DNA of 64,000 nucleotides. Origin: RUG806 sp964440255 (GTDB lineage: Bacteria; Bacillota; Clostridia; Oscillospirales; Acutalibacteraceae). The stretch covers positions 15,999 to 79,998 of the forward strand of contig CAYTRD010000001.1 in NCBI GenBank assembly GCA_964440255.1. The letters run 5' to 3'. The notes under the pieces were generated by a model. That model was given only the letters and a program-made list of their open reading frames with translations, ran no database searches and had not been told where the DNA came from. A program made the translations under genes and the position numbers. Shown here piece after piece: positions 17,960 to 25,812 of the stretch; position 1 is the stretch's first letter; the number at the start of each line of letters is the position of its first letter.

Positions 17960-18000
17960 AAGCCTGCAGAATACAAAAAAGTATACTGCAGGCTTTTTTC
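17960..18000 (+). terminator. Terminator after the symporter gene
   Basis: AGCCTGCAGAATAC pairs with GTATACTGCAGGCT (one mismatch), followed by six T. Confidence 0.85.
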
Positions 18001-18001
18001 G

Positions 18002-18256
18002 TTAGTCGTTATCTTCTTCAAACATTGAAAGAATTTCATCAAAAATGCTGTCGTCCTCTATTTCTGAATATTTTTCGGGATTTTTGCCGTCACTTTCCGT
18101 AAATTTCATTATTGTTATCATATCGTCACCCGTTTCAAGAAGAACGGCATATTCCTCACCGTCAAAAACATACATTTCAAGAAATTCAAAAACGGCTTCA
18201 TTTTTACCGTCTGTCAAAATAATATCTCCGTCTTTACCCTTGTTTATATATTCCAT
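18002..18256 (-). CDS. DUF1292 family protein
   Basis: The start is the ATG of MEYINKGKDG, preceded by AAGGCGG; the frame extends upstream but without a better site. The acidic 84-residue protein begins DIILTDGKNEAVFEFLEMY and continues FDGEEYAVLLE, the usual shape of DUF1292, a small conserved Firmicutes family without a known function. It follows the spoIIIA operon on the same strand after 46 bases. Its ribosome binding site lies in the 3' arm of the hairpin at 18264-18294. Confidence 0.75.
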   Translation of the reverse strand: MEYINKGKDGDIILTDGKNEAVFEFLEMYVFDGEEYAVLLETGDDMITIMKFTESDGKNPEKYSEIEDDSIFDEILSMFEEDND

Positions 18257-18263
18257 AAAAACA

Positions 18264-18294
18264 CCGCCTTTTCGTATATCATAACGAAAGGCGG
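18264..18294 (-). terminator. Hairpin between spoIIIAH and the DUF1292 gene
   Basis: On the minus strand CCGCCTTTCGTT pairs with CGAAAAGGCGG around a short AT loop, followed by TGTTTTT. It could end the spoIIIA transcript. The 3' arm also contains the Shine-Dalgarno sequence of the next gene, so it could control translation. Confidence 0.55.
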
Positions 18295-18302
18295 CAATTT
18301 TG

Positions 18303-18848
18303 TCAACCGACGGCACCCGATATCTTTATATTTTCATACTTTCCCGAACAGACTTCATTTACAACATCGGAAATAGTAAGCACATTCATATCTGTAAGGG
18401 CGGCAGAGGGTACAACTATTTCAACTGCATTTTCGGATATCACCGCAACACAGTCACTTCCTGTTTTTCCCGTTACAAGACTTTCAATATCTGTTTCCAT
18501 TTTTATTACATTACCGAGGTCTTCAATAGCTTTTGCCGTTGAAACAGCGGCGTCACTCTCTGCTGTAGCAGATGCTAAAACCGTCTGAAGCTCTTCCATA
18601 GCAGAAGCGTGTGCCGTGTCACGGTTGAGTCTTACGGAAGCAAAATACTCACCGTCATCGGAATTACCGACAAGCTGTGCCTGACCGTCGGGGGCATCTG
18701 CCGATATCTGCCCGTCATTACTTGCGGAGCCTTCGGGGAAAAGCTCTGTATTACTGCCTGTGTAATACCAGTTTACAAAAACGGCAAGGCCGAGAGCCAC
18801 AACAAGTGCTGCCAATACTATCTGTTTTTTACCTAAAAGTACATGCAT
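18303..18848 (-). CDS. spoIIIAH: Stage III sporulation protein SpoIIIAH
   Basis: The protein has 181 residues. One transmembrane helix (IVLAALVVALGLAVFVNW) is followed by an Asp/Gly-rich linker and a C-terminal domain. That domain contains LNRDTAHASAMEELQTVLASA and AVEIVVPSAALTDMNVLTISDVV, the YscJ/EscJ-like ring-building motif of SpoIIIAH. In Bacillus this protein forms the mother-cell half of the SpoIIQ-SpoIIIAH channel across the engulfment membranes. It is the last gene of a complete spoIIIA operon, and its position and length both fit. Confidence 0.9.
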   Translation of the reverse strand: MHVLLGKKQIVLAALVVALGLAVFVNWYYTGSNTELFPEGSASNDGQISADAPDGQAQLVGNSDDGEYFASVRLNRDTAHASAMEELQTVLASATAESDAAVSTAKAIEDLGNVIKMETDIESLVTGKTGSDCVAVISENAVEIVVPSAALTDMNVLTISDVVNEVCSGKYENIKISGAVG

Positions 18849-18863
18849 AAATGATTCCTCCGT

Positions 18864-19382
18864 TTATTCTTTCATTATTGTTACCCATATTCTGTTAACG
18901 GGAACACCGAGTGCGGCACTGACAAGCCGTATTATTTCCTGCTTCACAATATTTGAAGCGGCACCCTCACAGGTGATCCCCACACCCCTCACAACGGGAG
19001 CAGTAATTTTGAGAGTAAGTCCGTTTGTATCTCCCGATTCTTCTATGATTACATATTCATCAGAATATTCATAAGAATTTTCACCGCTTTCACTTTCCGT
19101 ATTAACGGCAAATGTGCGTTCTTCAAGTGAATCAACGGTCACCATTACCCTGACTTTTCCCACACCCTCCACATTTTCAAGCAGCTCTTCAAGCTTATCT
19201 TCTATATTTTTTTCAACGGTATAAATATCATAATCCGTATTTTTTGTTTCCTGCTTATCCGAGGCTCCTCCCGAAAACAGCAAAAGCAGCATTCCCGCAA
19301 TTCCGAGAACCGTAATTAACAGGAGTTTTTTATCTTTCTTTAATCTTTCTGTAAGCTTCATAAAGGTCTTATTCAATGACAT
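18864..19382 (-). CDS. spoIIIAG: Stage III sporulation protein SpoIIIAG
   Basis: The protein has 172 residues. A transmembrane helix (LLLITVLGIAGMLLLLFSGG) is followed by a ring-building domain with VEGVGKVRVMVTVDS, VVRGVGITCEGA and NIVKQEIIRLVSAALGVPVNRI, typical of SpoIIIAG, which forms large rings in the feeding-tube complex. The start overlaps the end of spoIIIAF by 14 bases, indicating translational coupling. An internal ATG seven codons later is possible but has a poorer ribosome binding site. Confidence 0.92.
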   Translation of the reverse strand: MSLNKTFMKLTERLKKDKKLLLITVLGIAGMLLLLFSGGASDKQETKNTDYDIYTVEKNIEDKLEELLENVEGVGKVRVMVTVDSLEERTFAVNTESESGENSYEYSDEYVIIEESGDTNGLTLKITAPVVRGVGITCEGAASNIVKQEIIRLVSAALGVPVNRIWVTIMKE

Positions 19383-19836
19383 ATTCCACCCTGATATCAG
19401 GTATTATTCCGAGTGCTTCAAAAAGAGCATCCCGCATTTCCTTTTCAAATTCCGGCTTTGCCGAAAAGGTTATACCTACATATTCAATATTTATGCTCAT
19501 ATCATCCGTTTTATCAATAAAAATCTCGGTTTTATACGGAACATTAGTAAATTTTCTTACGGTATCCTTTATTATTGCTTCAACGGCTGCTTTCCCCTGT
19601 TCTTCAAAATAATCGCCGAAATCTTCGCTTTCGGGAGGTGTACCGAAGCTGAAATCCAAATCAGAAAAAGATTCAAACACATCGAAAAGAGGTAAAAACA
19701 CAGCAACCATAACGGTTATACTGATAACGGCCTTTGCGATCCTTGAAACAGAGCCCGACGGCAGTAAAAAGCAATAGATAAGACTTCCTGCACTTACAAA
19801 AAGCATTAAAAGTCCCCAGTTTTTCAGTTCTTCCAT
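19369..19836 (-). CDS. spoIIIAF: Stage III sporulation protein SpoIIIAF
   Basis: The protein has 155 residues. Two transmembrane helices (LLMLFVSAGSLIYCFLLP and ISITVMVAVFLPLFDVF) are followed by a soluble ring-building-like domain ending in EALGIIPDIRVEYVIE. The order and length match SpoIIIAF. The gene begins two bases after the spoIIIAE stop and overlaps spoIIIAG. Confidence 0.88.
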   Translation of the reverse strand: MEELKNWGLLMLFVSAGSLIYCFLLPSGSVSRIAKAVISITVMVAVFLPLFDVFESFSDLDFSFGTPPESEDFGDYFEEQGKAAVEAIIKDTVRKFTNVPYKTEIFIDKTDDMSINIEYVGITFSAKPEFEKEMRDALFEALGIIPDIRVEYVIE

Positions 19837-19837
19837 T

Positions 19838-20932
19838 TTAACTCCTGCTCACAGTAATAAGAATAGCAATACTTATTATAAAAACAAATGATATGAAGCA
19901 TAATGCTCCCGTAACGACGGATAAAACTCCGCTTAAATTTTCGGAAAAGCTTTTTATTTCAACACATCCCGTAATATCGGAAACTGCCGAAATAACATAA
20001 AGTATGCCTTTCCATATAAGAATATTTATAAGCGAGGGAAGATTAATTACTGTTATCCCTGCAACGCCAAGCATCCCCACGGTATTTTTAATAAGCCCCA
20101 TACCTGCCACAACTGAATTGAGAGCTTCGCCTATAGCAGAGCCTACAACAGGCACGGTGTTTCCGATCAAAAATCTCATTCCTCTTATTGTGACGGAATC
20201 TGCAGCACCTGCAATAACTCCTCTCACAGATAAAACAGCTACAAAAATTCCCGCAACGAATGCCATAAATAAAGTGAGTGCCTTTGATAATGTTCTTCCT
20301 ATACCGTCAAGCTTCATAAAAGGATTTATCGCACCTGCCGTGCATACTGCAATCAGCACAGCAGATAAAACGGGGACTATATTTTCAAAAAGAAGCGATA
20401 CAAATTCGGCAAAGGCAAAAACCACGGAATTGAAGCTGACAGCAAGTGCGGGATTACCCGAAAATGATACGATTCCCGTGAACACGGGTATTAAAACCAG
20501 CATAAAATCTTTTGTAACAAGAAGCGAAGAACAACATTCCGTGAACACCTCAGCCGTAAAGCTTACGACAGAAAACATTACCGTCATAAGTGCGACACTT
20601 TTCCCCATAAGAAAAAGTCCTGTATTTTCGGGAAGAATACCGCTTATGAGAGCTGTTATAAAAATAAGTGTAACTGAAAGCACAGCGGCACCGATATGCT
20701 CGGATAATCCGTTTGTAAACAGCGTGATTACCGTGTTCAATGCCTTTTCGGCTGAAATTTCAGTAAAGCTTTCACCGATATCAGAGCTTATTCCGAAGCT
20801 TTCAAGCAGCTCTTTTGTTTCTTCGGAAAATACATCAAACACCTCATCAACAGAGCTTTCGAGTGCTGATGCTTTCAATGAAAACTGAAGCATCATAAAT
20901 ATACATATAATTATAACTACCGCTTTTTTCAT
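19838..20932 (-). CDS. spoIIIAE: Stage III sporulation protein SpoIIIAE
   Basis: The protein has 364 residues. A signal sequence (VVIIICIFMMLQFSLKASA) is followed by a soluble lead and about seven membrane helices. Characteristic stretches are PVFTGIVSFSGNPALAVSFN, RTLSKALTLFMAFVAGIF and GNTVPVVGSAIGEALNSVVA, strongly conserved in SpoIIIAE, the polytopic permease-like part of the complex. The ATG overlaps the spoIIIAD stop as ATGA. A 294-residue frame on the opposite strand is a shadow of this gene. Confidence 0.93.
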   Translation of the reverse strand: MKKAVVIIICIFMMLQFSLKASALESSVDEVFDVFSEETKELLESFGISSDIGESFTEISAEKALNTVITLFTNGLSEHIGAAVLSVTLIFITALISGILPENTGLFLMGKSVALMTVMFSVVSFTAEVFTECCSSLLVTKDFMLVLIPVFTGIVSFSGNPALAVSFNSVVFAFAEFVSLLFENIVPVLSAVLIAVCTAGAINPFMKLDGIGRTLSKALTLFMAFVAGIFVAVLSVRGVIAGAADSVTIRGMRFLIGNTVPVVGSAIGEALNSVVAGMGLIKNTVGMLGVAGITVINLPSLINILIWKGILYVISAVSDITGCVEIKSFSENLSGVLSVVTGALCFISFVFIISIAILITVSRS

Positions 20933-21315
20933 ATACTCTCGACCAACTGTGCGACAAATGAGGTAAAGCCCTTTATAACAGGCAAGCTCACTGCCGTTAT
21001 TATTACCTTTCCTGCAAATTCAAGCTTTGTGGCTGCAGCGGTATCTCCGTTATCACGGCACATATCAGAAAGCAACTGTGTGACAAGAGAAATTCCCAGC
21101 ACCTTTATTAATACACCTATAAACTCCGATGACATACCGCTTATATTGAACAGCGAATCAAAAACTCCGAGTGCTTCTCTTATTTCATCACCTATAATAA
21201 ATATCATTACGGCAGAAGCGGCAAGCTGTGAAAATACGGCAAATTCAGGCTTATGCTGTTTTAATAATGCGTAAACGAGCATTTCACAAAGCACAACTCC
21301 CACTATTTTTAACAT
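20929..21315 (-). CDS. spoIIIAD: Stage III sporulation protein SpoIIIAD
   Basis: The protein has 128 residues, almost entirely hydrophobic, with LVYALLKQHKPEFAVF, a helix AASAVMIFIIGDEI, and VLIKVLGISLVTQLLSDMCRDNGDTAAATKLEFAGK, a hallmark of SpoIIIAD. I choose the ATG that overlaps the spoIIIAC stop as TGATG; a GTG one codon earlier is possible. SpoIIIAC and SpoIIIAD are small related membrane subunits. Confidence 0.92.
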   Translation of the reverse strand: MLKIVGVVLCEMLVYALLKQHKPEFAVFSQLAASAVMIFIIGDEIREALGVFDSLFNISGMSSEFIGVLIKVLGISLVTQLLSDMCRDNGDTAAATKLEFAGKVIITAVSLPVIKGFTSFVAQLVESI

Positions 21316-21509
21316 CACAAGTCAAACACGCTCCTGACATATGAAAACATAGTTCCGACATACGGAAGAACCATCATAATAACAATAATAAGTCCGGCAA
21401 GTGTGGTTATCATTGTATATTCCTCTCTCCCCGAACGGGTAAGCACCTGATTAAGCACCGCAACAATAAGTCCCACGGCAGCAACCTTAAAAATTATTTC
21501 AATATCCGT
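21315..21509 (-). CDS. spoIIIAC: Stage III sporulation protein SpoIIIAC, apparent ACG start
   Basis: The frame reads, after the start, DIEIIFKVAAVGLIVAVLNQ, then LTRSGREEYTMITTLAGL, then MMVLPYVGTMFSYVRSVFDL: 64 residues, two helices, full-length and colinear with SpoIIIAC. The codon that aligns with the initiator Met is ACG. Between the upstream in-frame TAA (which ends spoIIIAB) and the conserved protein there is no ATG, GTG or TTG; the first in-frame ATG is at codon 33. A GGGGG ribosome binding site sits at normal distance before the ACG. Either initiation occurs at ACG (or an AUU/AUA just after), helped by coupling to spoIIIAB, or the ATG has mutated or been misread. Confidence 0.85.
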   Translation of the reverse strand, partial: TDIEIIFKVAAVGLIVAVLNQVLTRSGREEYTMITTLAGLIIVIMMVLPYVGTMFSYVRSVFDL

Positions 21510-21521
21510 ACCGCTTCCCCC

Positions 21522-22028
21522 TTATATAAAGATAAAAAATACGGCGGCGGCAACAAGAAGTCCCGAATATACCGTAATATCACGGTTTTTCTCCCATCGC
21601 AGCTCCTCTTTTTCCGCCATTTTTTTAAAAGCCGATGAAAAGGCTTCACATCTTTCCAGAAAGCTTTCCTTTGATACCTTTCCCAGCACATCACCAAAGG
21701 AATGAAGCTGTTGCTTTGCATTCTGTTCCAGATAAAACGGACAAAAACCATCGGCAGACCTATACCATATCTCTTTTAAGTTCTCCCCCGATGAATACAG
21801 GGAAAGTATATCATTTATGAATGTCAGCTCCGAAAATGCACCCGCTGAAGAAAGCTTTTCAAAGCAGTCCGGAATATCATATGTACCGATACTGCAAAGC
21901 TGTCCGAATTCATAAAAGAAATCACACAGCCTTTTCAGTATACTCAATTTCTTTTTATGTAAAAACGACAGGTATATCCCTGACATCGCAATCGCCGTAC
22001 AAAGTGCCGTAAGTCCTGCTAATTTCAC
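21522..22028 (-). CDS. spoIIIAB: Stage III sporulation protein SpoIIIAB
   Basis: I choose the GTG at 22028 (VKLAGLTALCTAIAMSG) because GGGAG lies 7 bases upstream and the length (168 residues) fits SpoIIIAB; the open frame runs 29 codons further into spoIIIAA. The start overlaps the end of spoIIIAA. An N-terminal and a C-terminal hydrophobic helix flank a soluble domain similar to type II secretion/type IV pilus GspF-like helices (LGKVSKESFLERCEAFSSAF). It is thought to act with the SpoIIIAA ATPase in assembling the channel. Confidence 0.88.
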   Translation of the reverse strand: MKLAGLTALCTAIAMSGIYLSFLHKKKLSILKRLCDFFYEFGQLCSIGTYDIPDCFEKLSSAGAFSELTFINDILSLYSSGENLKEIWYRSADGFCPFYLEQNAKQQLHSFGDVLGKVSKESFLERCEAFSSAFKKMAEKEELRWEKNRDITVYSGLLVAAAVFFIFI

Positions 22029-22926
22029 ACTGAATCTCCCTATAGTTATACACCGCTTCAACTTTTCCCGGTGCTTGAGATGATAAAAATACCACTTTAT
22101 CAAAAACATTTTCATTAAAAAGAAGCCTGAACTGCTGTCTTCTTACGAGATTCCCGAGATTTCCCGCATGCATAGAGGCAATAAACGACACTCCGCAATT
22201 GAGTCCCTCGAGAAGACTTTTTGTTTCTTCCCTGCTTCCTATTTCATCACATACTATATACTGTGGGGACATAAGCCTTACTGCGTGAAGAATGGCATCA
22301 GCTTTATTCCTGCCTCTTATCACATCGGTACAATACCCTGAAGGATACTCGCCTGTAAGCTCTCCCCTCTCATCAATAACACAGACCTTTTTATATTCCC
22401 CGTTTGTACCGTCTGAAAGCCTTTTTGCTATATTTCTTAAAAGCGTGGTTTTTCCGCTTGCAGGTGTACCCGCTATAAGAAGTCCCGATGAAAATGAAAG
22501 TATTTTACCGTAATCAACATCGGCACGGCTATCCTGAAAATAGGGTATTCTGACACAAAGGGAGCTTATTTTTCCCATGCCCGTATTACTGCTTCCGTCA
22601 CAGCATATTCCGATTCTTACTGCGTTTTTATATGTAATGAACCCGTTTTTAAGCTCTCTTTCGTGAGAAAATCCCGAATAGCCGATTGCTCTGTCCGTTA
22701 TTTCATCAAGCTCGGAGGAATAAGGTATCAGCCTGTTTTCAGTGGGGCTGTGGGAAATATTTCCGTAACGGTCAATAAACCTTATTCCGTGCTTTGTAAA
22801 AAAGTATACGGAGATATCGGCAATAAGCCTTATTTCATAAATACCGCAAATAAGCTTACCTGCCTGCTCTATGGGTCTTTTAAGCCTTTCGGGAAATACG
22901 CTCAAAGCATCATTCACCATATCCAA
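21955..22926 (-). CDS. spoIIIAA: Stage III sporulation protein SpoIIIAA, secretion-type ATPase
   Basis: The protein has 323 residues. A Walker A motif (AGTPASGKTTLLRNIA), a Walker B-like stretch (YIVCDEIGSREETKSLL) and the ASMHAGNL block show a GspE/VirB11-type ATPase of the SpoIIIAA family. It powers or assembles the mother-cell-to-forespore channel in the mother cell. It is the first gene of the operon and lies about 20 bases downstream of a sigma-E-like promoter. Confidence 0.93.
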   Translation of the reverse strand: MDMVNDALSVFPERLKRPIEQAGKLICGIYEIRLIADISVYFFTKHGIRFIDRYGNISHSPTENRLIPYSSELDEITDRAIGYSGFSHERELKNGFITYKNAVRIGICCDGSSNTGMGKISSLCVRIPYFQDSRADVDYGKILSFSSGLLIAGTPASGKTTLLRNIAKRLSDGTNGEYKKVCVIDERGELTGEYPSGYCTDVIRGRNKADAILHAVRLMSPQYIVCDEIGSREETKSLLEGLNCGVSFIASMHAGNLGNLVRRQQFRLLFNENVFDKVVFLSSQAPGKVEAVYNYREIQCEISRTYGTLYGDCDVRDIPVVFT

Positions 22927-22946
22927 AACTTCTCACCTTCTGTCAC

Positions 22947-22976
22947 ATTCTATGCACACTTGTCCCTTGATATGCC
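22947..22976 (-). promoter_or_regulatory. Sigma-E-like promoter of the spoIIIA operon
   Basis: On the minus strand GGCATATC, a 14-base spacer, then CATAGAAT. This is close to the Bacillus mother-cell sigma-E consensus (GTCATATT / CATACAAT) and is correctly placed before spoIIIAA. Confidence 0.65.
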
Positions 22977-23111
22977 AAAAGAAAGTATCCTGTTTTTCAT
23001 ATGGGCATTTTGTCCCCCTTTTGTACAGGACATTTTGTTCATTTCGCCTATGACAAAATTTATGATTTTTTGGTAAAATAATATTAGTATTATGTTAGGA
23101 CGGTATAAAAA

Positions 23112-23612
23112 ATGCTGACTATAGGCTCTTATGTAATTTACGGAACTTACGGAATCTGCCTTGTAAAAGAAATTGCAAAGGATATGAAGGTAGGTACAAA
23201 AAGAAACGATTATTTCGTTCTTAAGCCTGTTGCTGCCCCCTCATCAACCGTTTATATTGCACTGACCAATAAAACAATGCTTGAAAAAACAAAAGCGATT
23301 CCCACATATGAAGAAATACACAAGCTTATTTCAGAAATCAGCGAGAGTAATATCATATGGGAGGAAAACTATAAATTAAGAAATGATCTGTTCAATGAAA
23401 TCATAACAGAGGGCAACAGAGAAAGAATACTTGAAATGATAAAATGCATTATAAAGAAAAAAGAAGAATTGTCTCTTGAAAATAAAAAACTGCGTCTTGC
23501 AGATGAAACAGCCTTAAGAAATGCAGAAAAAATAATAAATGAAGAATTTTCATTTGTTCTCGGAATACCTAAAGAGGAAGTCGGAGATTATATTAAAAAT
23601 CATTTAAAATAA
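23112..23612 (+). CDS. CarD-like transcription regulator
   Basis: The protein has 166 residues. The N-terminal ~60 residues (IGSYVIYGTYGICLVKEIA, DYFVLKPVAAPSSTVYIAL) form a CarD/TRCF RNA-polymerase-interacting Tudor-like domain. The rest is a helical domain with many Glu, Lys and Arg residues (EGNRERILEMIKCIIKKKEEL), as in CarD/CdnL proteins that bind RNA polymerase beta and promoter DNA. A possible promoter (ATGACA, 18 bases, TAAAAT) lies upstream, and the gene diverges from spoIIIA. A near-perfect hairpin terminator follows immediately. Confidence 0.8.
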   Translation: MLTIGSYVIYGTYGICLVKEIAKDMKVGTKRNDYFVLKPVAAPSSTVYIALTNKTMLEKTKAIPTYEEIHKLISEISESNIIWEENYKLRNDLFNEIITEGNRERILEMIKCIIKKKEELSLENKKLRLADETALRNAEKIINEEFSFVLGIPKEEVGDYIKNHLK

Positions 23613-23616
23613 CAGT

Positions 23617-23659
23617 AAAATGAGCTGTAAAAAACTTCCGTTTTTTACAGCTCATTTTA
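23617..23659. terminator. Bidirectional terminator
   Basis: AAAATGAGCTGTAAAAAA pairs perfectly with its complement around CTTCCG, with A and T runs on both sides. It separates converging genes and closely resembles the hairpin at 37824-37859. Confidence 0.85.
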
Positions 23660-23674
23660 TCTTTATCGGCAATA

Positions 23675-24721
23675 TTACAATTTAGGTTGTGCAGCATATA
23701 AAACAACTATATGGCGATATATAAGATTTGCATCAAGATCCACATAACAGTATGAGCCTGTCTGCTCATCATACATATATCTTCTTTCCTGCACTCTTGC
23801 CATTCCCGTGGGATCATTCTGATCTATAAGGCTTCCTTCCGTACAAAGGAATGTGCCGTCATCAAAAACCTCAATAATCTGTGCGGTATGGTCAACGGTG
23901 GGATATCCGTTTTCGTAGGTTCTTGTTTTGTTGCTTATAAAGAGCACATCACCTATACGAGGCTCGTAATTTACTCTGTCCTCGTCCGAGTGCTCATATA
24001 CCGTCTTTTCTACCATATCATCATAGAAATCATAGAGAAAATATACATCCGCGGCTTCGGGGGTCTTTATATAGTAGTCAGCAAGAAGTGACGGAATATA
24101 AAGAGGAAGTGAATCAACGACGAATTTATCAGACCATGAGAATCCCAGTACATTTGAGAGAAGCTTTGAAAGCGAATCTGCTGAAAAAGTATTCGGAGCA
24201 AGAAGGTCAATCTCAGCCTTGCTGTAACCCGCTTTTTCAAGTGCAGGACGGAACACATAACTTATTGTGTAAAGACAGCACCACTTCTGGAAATTTTTAA
24301 GAAGTGCACTTAAAGGATTGGAGTCATCATAAATTGCAGGGTATGAACCAAGAAGAGGATGTGCAGTATCGTAAAGGGTCTGATAGAAAGTAAGCTCTTT
24401 TGCAGAGGGAATATGCTCGGGCTTGATAACGGGCTCCACAGTAGGTTCATCAGAAGGCTCTTCTTCCGTAAGCCCTACTGATCTTCTAAGGATAAGTCTT
24501 GCGTCTGTTGCCTGAACAGTGCCGTTTTCATCATAATCGGCAAGTGTCAACTGTTCTTCCGTAGGTTCATCAAGCCCTACCGAAAAACGAAGAGCCATTC
24601 TGGCATCAGCGGCGGAAATATTACCGTCACCGTCGACATCGCCTTTTTCAGCAGCAAAAGCAAAAACAGTTCCTGTTACAAGCAAAGCAGCCACAAGCAA
24701 TAACGATAAAACTTTTTTCAT
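23675..24721 (-). CDS. Secreted dockerin protein with CHAP-like C-terminal domain
   Basis: The start is the ATG of MKKVLSLLLVAAL, a signal peptide cleaved near AFAA; a GTG four codons earlier has no good site. The 348 residues hold an N-terminal dockerin pair (GDVDGDGNISAADARMALR and DYDENGTVQATDARLILR) and a Glu/Pro-rich linker. A ~250-residue domain follows with KWCCLYTISYVFR, GDVLFISNK, VDHTAQIIEVFDDGTFLCTEGS. The Cys in WCCLY, the His in DHTAQI and the Glu-containing final block resemble CHAP/NlpC-type amidases. An N-terminal dockerin is less usual than a C-terminal one. The target could be peptidoglycan or glycoprotein. Confidence 0.72.
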   Translation of the reverse strand: MKKVLSLLLVAALLVTGTVFAFAAEKGDVDGDGNISAADARMALRFSVGLDEPTEEQLTLADYDENGTVQATDARLILRRSVGLTEEEPSDEPTVEPVIKPEHIPSAKELTFYQTLYDTAHPLLGSYPAIYDDSNPLSALLKNFQKWCCLYTISYVFRPALEKAGYSKAEIDLLAPNTFSADSLSKLLSNVLGFSWSDKFVVDSLPLYIPSLLADYYIKTPEAADVYFLYDFYDDMVEKTVYEHSDEDRVNYEPRIGDVLFISNKTRTYENGYPTVDHTAQIIEVFDDGTFLCTEGSLIDQNDPTGMARVQERRYMYDEQTGSYCYVDLDANLIYRHIVVLYAAQPKL

Positions 24722-24860
24722 TTTCTCATTCACCGACTTTATAAATTTTATAATGATATTTTAGCACACTTGTTGGTTTTATGCAACAAGCAAACTTTTA
24801 ATATTATGAACAAATATCGGGTATATTATGGATATTTCTCTAACATATTCAAAAAACTTA

Positions 24861-24888
24861 TTGCAATAAAAATAAAACATATGATAAT
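24861..24888 (+). promoter_or_regulatory. Putative promoter for the aldo/keto reductase gene
   Basis: TTGCAA, 16-base spacer, GATAAT, about 30 bases before the ATG. Confidence 0.4.
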
Positions 24889-24919
24889 ATGATTACAGGA
24901 CATATACGGAGGTATTGAT

Positions 24920-25789
24920 ATGAAAAACTTAACTGGCACTTTTACTCTTAATAACGGCATTAAAATTCCCTGCATCGGCTACGGTACCTGGCAGACACCG
25001 TCAGACGGCACGACAAAGGAATGTGTAAAAAATGCAATTACCTGCGGTTACAGACATATTGATACAGCATTTGCCTACGGCAATGAAAAGGAAGTCGGAG
25101 AAGGAATAAAGGCATCGGGAGTAAAAAGAGAAGATATTTTTCTTACAACAAAGCATTGGGTAACAGACAGAGGCTACGAAAAAACAATTGCCGCTGTTGA
25201 AAAATCTCTCGAGCTTCTCGGTACAGAATATATTGACTTATACCTCATTCATTGGCCCGCTGTAAGCAAGCTTTCTCCTGATTGGGAAGAAATCAACGCC
25301 GATACATGGAAGGGCTTCGAAAAGATGTATAAAGACGGCAAAATTAAAGCCATCGGTGTCAGCAATTTTGAAGAAAAGCATATTAAAGCTCTCTTAAAAA
25401 CTGCTGAAATCAAGCCTGCTGTTAATCAACTTGAATTTCATCCCGGCTACACCCAGTATGAAAATATAAAATTTATGCAGGAAAACGGCATACTTGTCGA
25501 AGCATGGAGTCCTCTCGGAAGCGGTGCTGTTCTTAAAAATGAAAAATTACAGACAATGGCAGAAAAATACGGTAAGGATGTGGCTCAGCTTTGTGTACGC
25601 TTCGCTTTACAGCTCGGAATTCTTCCGCTGCCTAAATCTACAAATGTAAACAGAATGAAATCTAATGCAGATGTATTTGATTTTGAAATAGAAGAAAGCG
25701 ATATAAAAGCACTTCTTAGCTTCCCTACACTCGGCTTCAGCGGATTTTCTCCCGAGGATGCACCCGCAGATGCACTTGCCGGTAACTGA
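24920..25789 (+). CDS. Aldo/keto reductase (AKR family)
   Basis: The protein has 289 residues with the family landmarks: GYGTWQTPSDG, the catalytic tetrad Asp and Tyr in DTAFAYGNEKEVGEG, Lys in FLTTKHWV and His in YLIHWPA. The NADPH-binding IGVSNFEEKHI, QLEFHPGY, EAWSPLGSG and LPKSTNVNRMKSN blocks are also present. It reduces aldehydes or ketones of sugars or metabolites. It is followed after 23 bases by a PFL-like glycyl-radical enzyme, which suggests one pathway, for example disposal of an aldehyde made by that enzyme; this link is an inference. GGAGG precedes the ATG. Confidence 0.92.
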   Translation: MKNLTGTFTLNNGIKIPCIGYGTWQTPSDGTTKECVKNAITCGYRHIDTAFAYGNEKEVGEGIKASGVKREDIFLTTKHWVTDRGYEKTIAAVEKSLELLGTEYIDLYLIHWPAVSKLSPDWEEINADTWKGFEKMYKDGKIKAIGVSNFEEKHIKALLKTAEIKPAVNQLEFHPGYTQYENIKFMQENGILVEAWSPLGSGAVLKNEKLQTMAEKYGKDVAQLCVRFALQLGILPLPKSTNVNRMKSNADVFDFEIEESDIKALLSFPTLGFSGFSPEDAPADALAGN

Positions 25790-25812
25790 ATTAATTTTTC
25801 AGAGGTGACACT

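Noticed and set aside
20004..20888. Long plus-strand frame of 294 residues
   Set aside because: It lies antisense to spoIIIAE, whose protein is strongly conserved; the plus-strand protein has Ser/Thr/Pro-rich shadow composition.
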